Positions 15,992-24,900 of a stretch of 26,133 bases of DNA are shown one piece after another; the stretch's first letter is position 1, and each line of letters opens with the position of its first letter. A model generated the notes under the pieces. It was not told the DNA's origin. It searched no databases and worked only from the letters and a program-made list of their open reading frames with translations. The stretch spans positions 1-26,133 of the forward strand of contig DJYX01000290.1 in the NCBI GenBank assembly GCA_002450295.1. The letters run 5' to 3'. The position numbers and the translations under genes were made by a program. This DNA is from Deltaproteobacteria bacterium UBA6967 (lineage in GTDB: Bacteria > SAR324 > NAC60-12).

Positions 15992-17243
15992 GGAAACGCT
16001 CGTTCTCTTCCGCAACATCCGCACCTCTAGATATGATGGCACTTTGGACAGCTACCGCAAAGCTGGTGGTTACCAATCTTTGCCAAAAGCTTTGGCGATG
16101 CAACCCGAAGAAGTGATTGCCCTAGTCAAGGAAGCGGGTTTGCGTGGGCGGGGTGGGGCTGGATTCCCCACAGGCCTAAAGTGGAGCTTCATGGCCAAAA
16201 ACACGGGCAAGCCAAGCTACCTGGTCTGCAACGCAGATGAGTCTGAACCAGGGACCTGCAAGGATCGGGAATTGATGCTCAAGGATCCACATCTTTTCCT
16301 TGAAGGGATGATGATCGGTTGCTATGCCTTGGGTTGTCATCACGGCTACATCTACGTCCGAGGGGAGTATTTCCCAGCGATCAAAAGCTTGAACAAAGCG
16401 ATTGATGATTGCTATCGAGAAGGAATCCTTGGCCCAAAATTGTTGGGTGGAGACTATGCGCTGGATCTGACAGTGCACACAGGAGCAGGTGCCTATATCT
16501 GTGGCGAAGAATCAGCTCTGTTGGATTCACTCGAAGGCAAACGTGGCCATCCCCGTGTTAAACCGCCATTTCCTGCAGTTGCTGGGTTCAATAGTTGTCC
16601 AACGAGTGTGAACAACGTTGAGACTCTGACCAATGTCACAGCCATCTTGGAAATGGGGGCTGATGCCTACAAGAGTTTGGGTAGTCCCAACAATGCAGGA
16701 ACTCACTTGGTAAGCTTGAGTGGGCATGTCAACCGACCAGGTGTATACGAAGTAGCAATGGGGGTTGGCTTGCGAGATATCATTCAAGAACTTGGAGGTG
16801 GGGTGCGTGGAGGAAAGCAACTCAAGGGAGTGATTCCCGGAGGTTCCTCTTCTCCGGTGCTACGAGCAGATGAAATAGATATTGCTTATGACTTTGATTC
16901 GGTTGGTAAGGCCGGATCGATGATGGGCTCTTCGGCAATCATGGTCTTTGATGAAGACACAGACGTGGTCAAGTTGCTGCACCGCATCTCACGTTTTTAC
17001 AATCACGAATCCTGCGGTCAATGCACTCCCTGCCGTGAAGGGACTCACTGGGCCCGACAGTTGCTCCGAGATTTTCTGCAGAACAACGGTAGTGAGCGTA
17101 AACTCAACCGATTGCAAAGAGTTGGGCGCAACATGGGAGGGACCACACTCTGTGCACTCGGAGACGCGGCTTCAATGCCGATTGTCAGCTTCCTTAAGAA
17201 ATTCCCCGATGATTTTCGACAGTACTACGCAACTGCTTCCTGA
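15984..17243 (+). CDS. nuoF: NADH-quinone oxidoreductase subunit F (NADH-binding)
   Basis: A 419-residue, 51-kDa-type subunit that binds NADH and FMN and passes electrons into the iron-sulfur chain. GRGGAGFPTGLKW (55-67) is the NADH/FMN glycine-rich loop, and NADESEPGTCKDR and GAGAYICGEESAL (167-179) complete the flavin site. The [4Fe-4S] cluster N3 is bound by Cys344, Cys347, Cys350 (SCGQCTPCREGT) and Cys390 (GTTLCALGDAA). Length and motifs are normal for the family. The start ATG overlaps the end of nuoE; nuoG follows within ten bases. Confidence 0.95.
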   Translation: MLEETLVLFRNIRTSRYDGTLDSYRKAGGYQSLPKALAMQPEEVIALVKEAGLRGRGGAGFPTGLKWSFMAKNTGKPSYLVCNADESEPGTCKDRELMLKDPHLFLEGMMIGCYALGCHHGYIYVRGEYFPAIKSLNKAIDDCYREGILGPKLLGGDYALDLTVHTGAGAYICGEESALLDSLEGKRGHPRVKPPFPAVAGFNSCPTSVNNVETLTNVTAILEMGADAYKSLGSPNNAGTHLVSLSGHVNRPGVYEVAMGVGLRDIIQELGGGVRGGKQLKGVIPGGSSSPVLRADEIDIAYDFDSVGKAGSMMGSSAIMVFDEDTDVVKLLHRISRFYNHESCGQCTPCREGTHWARQLLRDFLQNNGSERKLNRLQRVGRNMGGTTLCALGDAASMPIVSFLKKFPDDFRQYYATAS

Positions 17244-17252
17244 GAAAAAGTG

Positions 17253-18881
17253 ATGGAAGTCTTTTATATTGATGATCAACCGGTTCCCTTTGAGAAGGGT
17301 GAGAAGATTCTCTCGGCAGCGCTGCGAGCTGGCTTGGAAATTCCTCATTTCTGTTACCATCCTGCGCTCTCAGTGGTAGCCACTTGCCGCATGTGCCTAG
17401 TCGATGTGACAGATCTTGGCAACGGACGTCCAGCACCTAAGCTGATGACATCCTGTTCGACCGATGCCATGCCAAACATGCGGGTCTCCACCCAGAACGA
17501 CAAGGTTCAGGAAGGTCGGGAACTGGTAATGGAGTACCTGTTGGTGAACCATCCGCTAGACTGCCCAATTTGTGACCAGTCTGGGGAATGTACTCTGCAG
17601 GATCACTCCTATGCCCATGGAACCGGGCATTCCGAGATGGAATACAACAAGCGAGTTTATGGCTGGCGTGACATTGGTACTTTTGTTCAGCTGGAGCGCA
17701 ATCGTTGTATTCATTGTTCCCGCTGTGACCGCTTCACACGTGAGATCACAGGAACAGACGAGTTCGGAATGTTCAATCGGGGACATGAGCTAACGCTGGA
17801 TACATTCTCAGACCGAGCGATGACGAATCACTTCCAGGGCAACATGGCTGACATCTGCCCAGTGGGCGCAATCACTGAGAAGGAGTTTCGATTCAAGCGC
17901 AGAGCCTGGAAACTACGCAAAGTTCCATCGGTCTGTACTGGTTGCTCCACGGGTTGTAACATCACGATTGAACATGATCGCAACGAGGTACTTCGTCTAA
18001 AGCCCCGTGAGAATCAAGATGTCAACCAGTGGTGGATGTGTGATGAGGGCCGATTGACCTACCAGCAAATGAATGAACGAGAGCAACGTCTTGCCAAACC
18101 GATGGGACGGGTCAAAGGAAAGCTGCTACAGGTGACATGGCAGCAACTCTACGATGCTGTGGCCGACCGACTGGAAGCCTTGAAGCCAAATAGAGAGCAG
18201 GTTGTCGCTTTAGTTGATACCGACTCCACCTTGGAAGAGATGTTCTTGCTGCGCCGCTTGCTCCAAGAAGTTTTCTCTTCTGATCAAGTCTTTTATCCAC
18301 AGCAAGACTGGACTCAACCAGAATCAGAATTTTTCATCGAAACACTGATCACTACGGACAAGGCGCCTAATCAGGCTGGAGCTCGATTACTAGGGCTCAA
18401 GGGATCCCAAGAGCATGATGTCATTAGTGCAATGAAATCTGCCAAGTTACTATTGGTCCTTGGCAACCCCTTCATTAATGAGCAACCACTGCTGGATTTG
18501 GCCGGAACAACAGAGTTGATGGTTCACATTGCTTCTCGTCAAAGCGAGTGGACTGATCGAGCAGATGCAATCTTCCCCGGGCAAAATCATGCTGAAAAAG
18601 AAGGGAGCTTTCTGAATAAACAGGAGCACTGGCAGCGCTTCTGGCCAGCTTTGCGGCCTTCCCGTCATGTTCGTCCTGAATGGCAAATTCTCAGCGAACT
18701 GCTACACATGGGAACAGCCACGCCCGTTCAGCAGACCCCTCAATTCAGCCAGATTTTCCAACAGATGACATCTATTGAGCACAATTTGTTTGGGAACTTG
18801 GCCTTGGAAAAATTAGGAGAGAGTGGAATTTCTCTGGCAAATCTGCGTCAGCAATCAGACACCCTGGCTCAAACCGCTTGA
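17253..18881 (+). CDS. nuoG: NADH-quinone oxidoreductase subunit G, short form
   Basis: A 542-residue, 75-kDa-type subunit (start at the ATG at 17253; a GTG lies one codon earlier). All iron-sulfur ligands are visible: [2Fe-2S] N1b at Cys34, Cys45, Cys48 and Cys68; [4Fe-4S] N5 at His100, Cys104, Cys107 and Cys113; N4 at Cys152, Cys155, Cys158 and Cys202. A further C-x2-C-x3-C-x27-C set (Cys228, 231, 235, 263) matches the off-pathway cluster N7 known from E. coli and Thermus. After this the molybdopterin-oxidoreductase-like domain is shortened: family members often have 680-900 residues. The C-terminal half (LLVLGNPFINEQPLLDL, FPGQNHAEKEGSFLNKQEHWQRF) still resembles that domain. nuoJ follows after 22 bases, so nuoH and nuoI, usually next, are missing. 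Confidence 0.93.
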   Translation: MEVFYIDDQPVPFEKGEKILSAALRAGLEIPHFCYHPALSVVATCRMCLVDVTDLGNGRPAPKLMTSCSTDAMPNMRVSTQNDKVQEGRELVMEYLLVNHPLDCPICDQSGECTLQDHSYAHGTGHSEMEYNKRVYGWRDIGTFVQLERNRCIHCSRCDRFTREITGTDEFGMFNRGHELTLDTFSDRAMTNHFQGNMADICPVGAITEKEFRFKRRAWKLRKVPSVCTGCSTGCNITIEHDRNEVLRLKPRENQDVNQWWMCDEGRLTYQQMNEREQRLAKPMGRVKGKLLQVTWQQLYDAVADRLEALKPNREQVVALVDTDSTLEEMFLLRRLLQEVFSSDQVFYPQQDWTQPESEFFIETLITTDKAPNQAGARLLGLKGSQEHDVISAMKSAKLLLVLGNPFINEQPLLDLAGTTELMVHIASRQSEWTDRADAIFPGQNHAEKEGSFLNKQEHWQRFWPALRPSRHVRPEWQILSELLHMGTATPVQQTPQFSQIFQQMTSIEHNLFGNLALEKLGESGISLANLRQQSDTLAQTA

Positions 18882-18903
18882 TCCTCTAACTTGAACCATC
18901 AGT

Positions 18904-19419
18904 ATGATTCTCTTCTACTTATTTGCCCTGCTGAGCGTATTTGGAGCACTTGGGGTTCTTTTTCTGCGCAACCCCATTCACGGTGCAATGAGCCTCGTGG
19001 GTAGCTTCTTTTCGCTGGCTGCAGTGTATGTGATGATGCAGGCTGAGTTTGTAGCTGTTATTCAGGTGCTGGTCTATGCCGGTGCCATCATGGTTTTATT
19101 CCTCTTCGTATTGATGTTGTTAAGTTTACGGGACGAAGGACCCTCGTTCATTCGTTGGTCTGTCGGCAAGGTGTTGGCTGTCGTGATTGCCTTTGGCATC
19201 TGGGCTCAATTAGCCTTGGTGCTCGGTCAGCATGATCCAGAGGCTCTGGTTCCACAAATTGTGTCTTCTGGTGAAGAAGCCGATTCGATCAAGTTAATTG
19301 GGCAGCTGCTCTTTACGGAATACCTACTGCCCTTCGAGGCAATTTCCTTACTGTTGTTGGTCGCGGTGATCGGAGCCGTTGTGATTGCTAAGCGCCGTTA
19401 TCCCGGATCATCCTCATGA
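18904..19419 (+). CDS. nuoJ: NADH-quinone oxidoreductase subunit J
   Basis: A 171-residue membrane-arm subunit with five predicted TM helices. [54 protein letters not shown] is split here by its family landmarks: NPIHGAMSL in the first loop, then [19 protein letters not shown], the TM3 segment with the pi-bulge that links quinone reduction to proton movement. The C-terminus ends in RRYPGSSS. Its stop overlaps the nuoK start (ATGA, 19416-19419), so both are translationally coupled. No strong ribosome binding site precedes it, which fits reading on from nuoG 22 bases upstream. Confidence 0.93.
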   Translation: MILFYLFALLSVFGALGVLFLRNPIHGAMSLVGSFFSLAAVYVMMQAEFVAVIQVLVYAGAIMVLFLFVLMLLSLRDEGPSFIRWSVGKVLAVVIAFGIWAQLALVLGQHDPEALVPQIVSSGEEADSIKLIGQLLFTEYLLPFEAISLLLLVAVIGAVVIAKRRYPGSSS

Positions 19420-19724
19420 TGCAAATTCCTCTGGGTCATATTCTGGTCCTAAGTTCAATGCTCTTCTCCATTGGAGTGCTGGGTGTCTTGCTGCGGCGTA
19501 ATGCGATCGTGATCTTCATGAGCATTGAGTTGATGCTGAATGCGGTCAATCTCTCATTTGTTGGCTTTGCCCAATCAATGAATTCACTCAATGGTGTGAT
19601 GTTCATCTTCTTTATCATCGTTGTTGCAGCTGCAGAAGCAGTGGTTGGTCTCTCCATTATTCTATCTCTCTACCGCTCACGCAGAACGCTCAACATTGAT
19701 GAATTCAACCTGTTGCGCTGGTAG
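19416..19724 (+). CDS. nuoK: NADH-quinone oxidoreductase subunit K
   Basis: A 102-residue, three-helix membrane subunit at the normal length of the family, related to MrpC of antiporters. The helices are about residues 6-23 ([18 protein letters not shown]), 30-50 and 60-85. The conserved glutamates for proton transfer are present in [14 protein letters not shown] (TM2) and [14 protein letters not shown] (TM3). The C-terminus [11 protein letters not shown] is typical. It is coupled to nuoJ by a 4-base overlap and is followed after 39 bases by nuoL. Confidence 0.94.
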   Translation: MMQIPLGHILVLSSMLFSIGVLGVLLRRNAIVIFMSIELMLNAVNLSFVGFAQSMNSLNGVMFIFFIIVVAAAEAVVGLSIILSLYRSRRTLNIDEFNLLRW

Positions 19725-19763
19725 CGTTCAACCAAGGCAATCCTCTCTCTGTTTCAAGGCCTC

Positions 19764-21659
19764 ATGGCAACGCAACTCTGGCTGATTCCTCTCTTCCCGC
19801 TGCTGGGTTTTGTTCTCAATCTGCTGCTGGGTCGTACTCTGGGCCGAACCTTCACAACCTTGGTTGGACCACTGGCTGTACTAGCCGCATTGGGTCAATC
19901 TGTCTGGGCTTGCATTGCCCTGTGGAGTGGGAGCGCAGCAACAGTTCAAGAGACGCTCTGGCGTTGGATTCACATTGGTGATTTGCAACTGGAGGTAGGC
20001 TTTCAAGTCGATCCTCTGACAGCTTTGTTCTTGCTGATCATCACAGGGATTGGATTCCTGATCCATGTCTACTCCGTTGGATACATGGCGGATGAGGAGC
20101 ACTACGGACGATTTTTTGCCTTTTTGAATCTATTCGTGTTCTTCATGCTGGTGTTGGTTTTAGCCGATAACCTACTGCTGATGTTTGTTGGCTGGGAGGG
20201 TGTTGGACTGTGCTCGTATTTACTGATTGGCTTCTACCACGAAAAGATCTCTGCCGGAGAAGCAGCAAAGAAAGCCTTCCTTTTCAATCGAGTTGGTGAC
20301 TTTGGGGTGCTCTCAGCAGTGATGATGCTCGTTGTCTATCTTGGTACTCTGCGCTTTGATGAAATTAATGCACAGGCTGGAACCTTGGGGGAAGGTAGTT
20401 TGAGCGTCACCCTGATTACCTTACTGCTTTTCCTTGGAGCAACGGGTAAGTCGGCTCAGGTTCCTCTCTATGTTTGGTTGCCAGATGCGATGGAAGGTCC
20501 AACACCCGTTTCGGCCCTGATCCACGCAGCCACTATGGTCACAGCTGGATTGTACCTCGTAGCCAAACTGAGTTTCCTGTTCATCTTGGCACCTTTCACA
20601 CTCACCATCATTGCCGTTCTAGGGACTGTGACAGCTTTCTTAGGAGCAACGGTTGCCCTGACCCAGACCGACATCAAGAAGGTGCTCGCCTACTCAACTG
20701 TTAGTCAGCTCGGCTATATGTTTCTGGCAATGGGAGTTGGGGCGTTCGGAGCGGGAATTTTCCATGTGCTGACCCATGCATTTTTCAAGGCTTTGCTTTT
20801 CCTGGGGGCTGGTGCGGTCATTCATGCACTGCATCACGAACAGGATATGCGCCGGATGGGAGGGCTACGCCAGAGGTTACCCTGGACGTACGCAACAATG
20901 TTGATTGGTACTTTGGCCATCAGTGGCATTCCATTGTTCTCAGGGTTCTTTAGCAAAGATGAAATTCTCTGGAGTGCCTACAGTTCCCCATTTGGAAGTC
21001 CAGTACTCTGGCTCTTTGGTTTTCTCACCGCAGGTTTGACTAGCTTTTACATGTTCCGGATGATCTACCTGACTTTCCATGGCTCTTTCCGAGGAGCACA
21101 TGAAGAGTCGATCCATGAACCTCCGATGAGTATGGTCTTGCCGCTTATCGTACTAGCGGTTTTGGCAGCGTTTGGTGGCTTTCTAGGTGTGCCACACGCG
21201 CTACACTTCCTGCCAAACGGTATGGAAGCCTACTTCCACGGATTCTTTGCAGAGATCGAATTGCATGGCTCCGTGATTGAGGAATTGGGCCTGATGGTGA
21301 TGTCGGTGGTACTGGCGCTCATCGCTTGGGGACTTGCCAGTCGACGTTATCGCAACGGCTGGCCACGTGCCATTGATCCAGATTCTCTATTGGCGGGTGC
21401 AGAGCGTTTTTCCCTGCAGAATTGGAATGCGGATGCAGTCTATGCAACTATGGTTGTTCGGCCGTTTCACCATATCTCTCGCAGTGTTCTTTGGAAGACC
21501 TTCGACCGTTACGCAATTGAAGGACTACTGCAGGGAGTTGTGAAGCTGCAACGAACTGGAGGACACTGGTTCCAGCAAATGCAAAACGGAAGTGTACAAC
21601 ACTACGCCACCGTCTTTACGGTCAGTACCTTTCTGCTGCTGCTGTGGATTCAACTTTGA
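19764..21659 (+). CDS. nuoL: NADH-quinone oxidoreductase subunit L (proton-pumping antiporter-like)
   Basis: A 631-residue distal membrane-arm subunit, similar to the usual 610-650 residues. The N-terminal proton-antiporter domain carries FVGWEGVGLCSYLLIGFY with the essential TM5 glutamate, then GATGKSAQVPLYVWLPDAMEGPTPVSALIHAATMVTAG as landmarks (given here in parts: KSAQVPLYVWLPDAMEG and PVSALIHAATMVTAG), and KKVLAYSTVSQLGYM and HAFFKALLFLGAGAVIH for the second half-channel. The C-terminal region fits the long lateral helix and the last TM helix (FTVSTFLLLLWIQL). It ends the nuo operon here: nuoM and nuoN, normally next, do not follow. The next gene is rpoB, 323 bases on. Confidence 0.94.
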   Translation: MATQLWLIPLFPLLGFVLNLLLGRTLGRTFTTLVGPLAVLAALGQSVWACIALWSGSAATVQETLWRWIHIGDLQLEVGFQVDPLTALFLLIITGIGFLIHVYSVGYMADEEHYGRFFAFLNLFVFFMLVLVLADNLLLMFVGWEGVGLCSYLLIGFYHEKISAGEAAKKAFLFNRVGDFGVLSAVMMLVVYLGTLRFDEINAQAGTLGEGSLSVTLITLLLFLGATGKSAQVPLYVWLPDAMEGPTPVSALIHAATMVTAGLYLVAKLSFLFILAPFTLTIIAVLGTVTAFLGATVALTQTDIKKVLAYSTVSQLGYMFLAMGVGAFGAGIFHVLTHAFFKALLFLGAGAVIHALHHEQDMRRMGGLRQRLPWTYATMLIGTLAISGIPLFSGFFSKDEILWSAYSSPFGSPVLWLFGFLTAGLTSFYMFRMIYLTFHGSFRGAHEESIHEPPMSMVLPLIVLAVLAAFGGFLGVPHALHFLPNGMEAYFHGFFAEIELHGSVIEELGLMVMSVVLALIAWGLASRRYRNGWPRAIDPDSLLAGAERFSLQNWNADAVYATMVVRPFHHISRSVLWKTFDRYAIEGLLQGVVKLQRTGGHWFQQMQNGSVQHYATVFTVSTFLLLLWIQL

Positions 21660-21668
21660 AGAATAGAG

Positions 21669-21697
21669 TTGACTTCTCGAAAAGAATCAAAGATAAA
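21669..21697 (+). promoter_or_regulatory. Candidate sigma-70 promoter of rpoB
   Basis: TTGACT (21669-21674) and GATAAA (21692-21697) are separated by 17 bases, with five of six and four of six consensus matches. An AT-rich stretch surrounds the -10 box. Transcription from here would give a leader of roughly 280 bases before rpoB. Confidence 0.4.
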
Positions 21698-21811
21698 TAA
21701 AAGTTTACTTGCTAGCGGAACGGAATAGAAACCGTTACCCCCCACCAGTTCTTGCAGGTTTCTCATCCTGCATTCTGCAACCAGTTCGCCCGTCAACAAG
21801 GAGGTCCAGCT

Positions 21812-21967
21812 GTGCAAAGCGCGGCCCGTGTCCAATTGTCTTCAATGCCTCCTCTGTTCCACCGGACCCCATGCATAGTCTCTCCCAAATACAGCACCGA
21901 CCTATCTACTCTGCTGGCCTGCGTTCCTTTTGCTGAAGCCACCTCTGTGACTCAGTCAACTCTTTAA
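21812..21967 (+). CDS. Possible leader peptide ORF upstream of rpoB
   Basis: A GTG-started ORF of 51 codons, beginning MQSAARVQLSSMPPLFHR. AAGGAGGT (21798-21805), a full match to the 16S rRNA anti-Shine-Dalgarno, lies six bases before the GTG, better than any other ribosome binding site in the window. The stop (TAA, 21965-21967) is 15 bases before the rpoB ATG, so ribosomes finishing here could affect rpoB initiation. The peptide has no recognisable domain and is rich in Ser, Thr and Pro. It may be a regulatory leader peptide, or the strong ribosome binding site may be coincidental. Confidence 0.25.
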   Translation: MQSAARVQLSSMPPLFHRTPCIVSPKYSTDLSTLLACVPFAEATSVTQSTL

Positions 21968-21982
21968 CCCAGGAAAAGCTTC

Positions 21983-24900
21983 ATGTCTGTCACGCTGAGC
22001 AACCGACACCGTATCCGGCGTTCTTTTGGGCAGATTAGTCCGCCCATTGAAATTCCAAATTTGCTGAAGATCCAACTGGATTCCTTCGAGCGTTTTCTAC
22101 AACGCAATGTTGCCCCTGAACAAAGGGACAAACGGCGTGGCCTCGAAGCGGTCTTCCGCTCGGTGTTCCCGATTTCCGATTACAGCAATTCTTCGACACT
22201 GGAATATGTCCAGTATCGCTTGGGCGAGCCCAAGCACACTGTGGAGGAGTGTCGGGTTCGGGGTGTGACCTATGCCTGTCCAATTCGGGTGGCTTTGCGC
22301 CTGATTGTCTGGGAGAAAGAAGAAGGTGAAGAGGAAGTTAAGCAGATCAGAGACATCAAGGAACAAGACATCTACCTGGGTGAAATTCCGCTGATGACCC
22401 CGACGGGATCCTTCATCATCAACGGAACAGAGCGTGTGATCGTCAGCCAAATGCACAAGAGTCCAGGAGTTTTCTTCGGACACGATAAAGGCAAAGGGCA
22501 CTCCAGTGGCAAGTTGCTTTACAACGCTCGCTTGATTCCGCAGCGAGGCTCATGGTTAGACTTTGAATTTGATGCTAAGGATCTGCTCTATTCTCGCATC
22601 GACCGTCGTCGCAAGTTCCCTGCAACTGTACTACTGCGAGCACTGGGCTACACTGACGAACAGCTACTAGAATTGTTCTATCCCGCAGAGACTTTGAACC
22701 TCAGCGCCTGTGAAAACCTAGAAACTCCGGTTGAGGAACAAACCTTCTATCGTCTGGTTGACGAGCAGGTCACACTGGACCAAAAAGCAACACAAGACAT
22801 TCTTAGTGAGTCGGGTGAAGTTCTGGTGCGAGCGAACCAGCGTATTCATCGCCGCAACCTCAATCGGTTGATGAAAGCAGGAGTGAATCGATTAGAGACA
22901 AACTTCAACGAGATTCGTGGACGATTCCTGGCTCGTGATGTCTATGCTGATGATCAGAAGATTGCTGAATGCAACAGCATGGTGACCGGAGAACTCATCA
23001 AGCGTCTTCTGGAGAAGAACGTCCAGCAGGTTTCGCTGCTCTATATCTCACCGCCAACTACAGCCGGCCCTAGCTTCCGAGATACTTTGGAACTGGATCG
23101 ATCCATCTCCCCAGAGCAGTCACTGATTGAACTGTATAAGAAGATGAAGCCAGGAGACCCTCCGACTCTGGACGCAGCGCAAAATATGCTGCAGAACTTC
23201 TTCTTCAGTGAAGACCGCTACAGCCTGTCTCAGGTTGGTCGACTTAAAATCAATGAGAAACTGGGAGTAGAAGAGCCTCTAGATAAGGTCGTCTTGACTC
23301 ACCGGGACATTCTGGAATCAGTGAAGTATCTGTTGCTGCTTCGTGAAGGCAATGCCCGTACTTTCATTGATGACATTGACCACCTCGGTAATCGTCGGGT
23401 TCGCAGTGTTGGAGAATTGCTGGAGACCCAGTTCAGGATTGGACTGATCCGGATGGAGCGGACGATCAAGGAGCGAATGTCCCTGCAGGATGCCGAGACG
23501 ATGATGTTGCACGATATCGTCAACGCTAAGCCAGTTGCTGGAGCCATTCACGAGTTCTTTGGTAGCAGCCAGCTATCGCAGTTCATGGACCAAACCAATC
23601 CTCTGTCGGAAATCACACACAAGCGCCGACTCAGTGCACTGGGTCCAGGTGGTTTGACCCGAGAGCGCGCTGGTTTCGACGTGCGTGACGTGCACTCTTC
23701 CCACTACGGACGGATCTGCCCGATCGAAACACCGGAAGGCCCAAATATCGGGTTGATTGCCTCTTTAGCCACCTATGCTCAGGTTAATTCCTACGGATTC
23801 CTGGAAACTCCTTATCGCAAAGTAGAGCAGGCCAAGATCACTGATAGCATTGAATACCTCTCAGCGACTGAGGAAGATCGCTACAAGATTGCCCAGGCAA
23901 ATGCCGTGATTGATGAAGGAGGTAGCTTGGTCAACGATTTTGTTACCGCCAGGGTTGGGAGTGAATTCAGTATGGTGCCCAAGGACCAGATTGACTACAT
24001 CGATGTATCGCCGATCCAACTTGTATCAGTAGCAGCTTCGCTGATTCCATTCCTTGAGCACGATGATGCTAACCGAGCCTTGATGGGTTCGAACATGCAG
24101 CGTCAGGGAGTGCCACTGGTGAAGCCTCAGGCTCCGCTGGTTGGAACGGGTATGGAGCATCAGGGAGCACTGGACTCAGGGACCTGCACCATCGCAAGAC
24201 GAACTGGTATTGTTGACAGTAGCGATGCCTCTCGCATCGTGATTCAGGCAGATGTGGATCTGTCCAGTGTCGACAGCATTGTGCCTAACAACGTCGACAT
24301 CTATCACCTGATCAAGTACCGACGTAGCAACCAAAACACCTGCATCAACCAGCGTCCACTCGTCAAGAAGGGTGATTATGTGAAAGCTGGTGACATCATT
24401 GCTGACGGAGCTTCCACAGAAAATGGTGAGTTGGCGCTGGGACAGAACATCCGGATCGCTTTCATGCCTTGGAATGGCTACAACTTTGAGGATTCCATTA
24501 CAGTCTCACGGCGTTTACTGCACGAAGATGTCTACACTTCTGTGCATATCGATGTTCTCGATACGGTTGCTCGTGATACGAAACTTGGTAAGGAAGAGAT
24601 CACCCGTGATATCCCCAATGTAAGCGAAGAGGCACTGAGAAACCTGGATGAGAGTGGGATTATCCGAATCGGTACCTACGTTCGTCCAGGAGACATTCTG
24701 GTTGGCAAGGTCACGCCGAAGGGAGAAACCCAACTCAATCCTGAAGAAAAACTGCTGCGAGCGATTTTTGGCGAGAAGGCAGGTGATGTCCGAGATACCT
24801 CCTTGCGTGTATCACAGAGTATGGAAGGCGTTGTCACGGATGTGATTGTCTTCAACCGTGAAGGAGTGGAACGAGATGAGCGGACGCGCCAGATTGAAAA

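Larger units (their letters stand above)
21660..21982 (+). other. rpoB upstream leader region
   Basis: This 323-base region lies between nuoL and rpoB. It holds a promoter-like sequence (21669-21697), alternative small hairpins (TGCAGG 21753-21758 with CCTGCA 21767-21772, or TTGCAG 21752-21757 with CTGCAA 21775-21780, which exclude each other), and a short ORF with a perfect Shine-Dalgarno (21812-21967). The rpoB ribosome binding site is AGGA at 21971-21974. No rplJ/rplL sequence or strong terminator for nuoL was found. Confidence 0.5.

Noticed and set aside
21709..21936. 75-codon ORF in the rpoB leader
   Set aside because: It has no ribosome binding site and overlaps, in another frame, the ORF that does have one.
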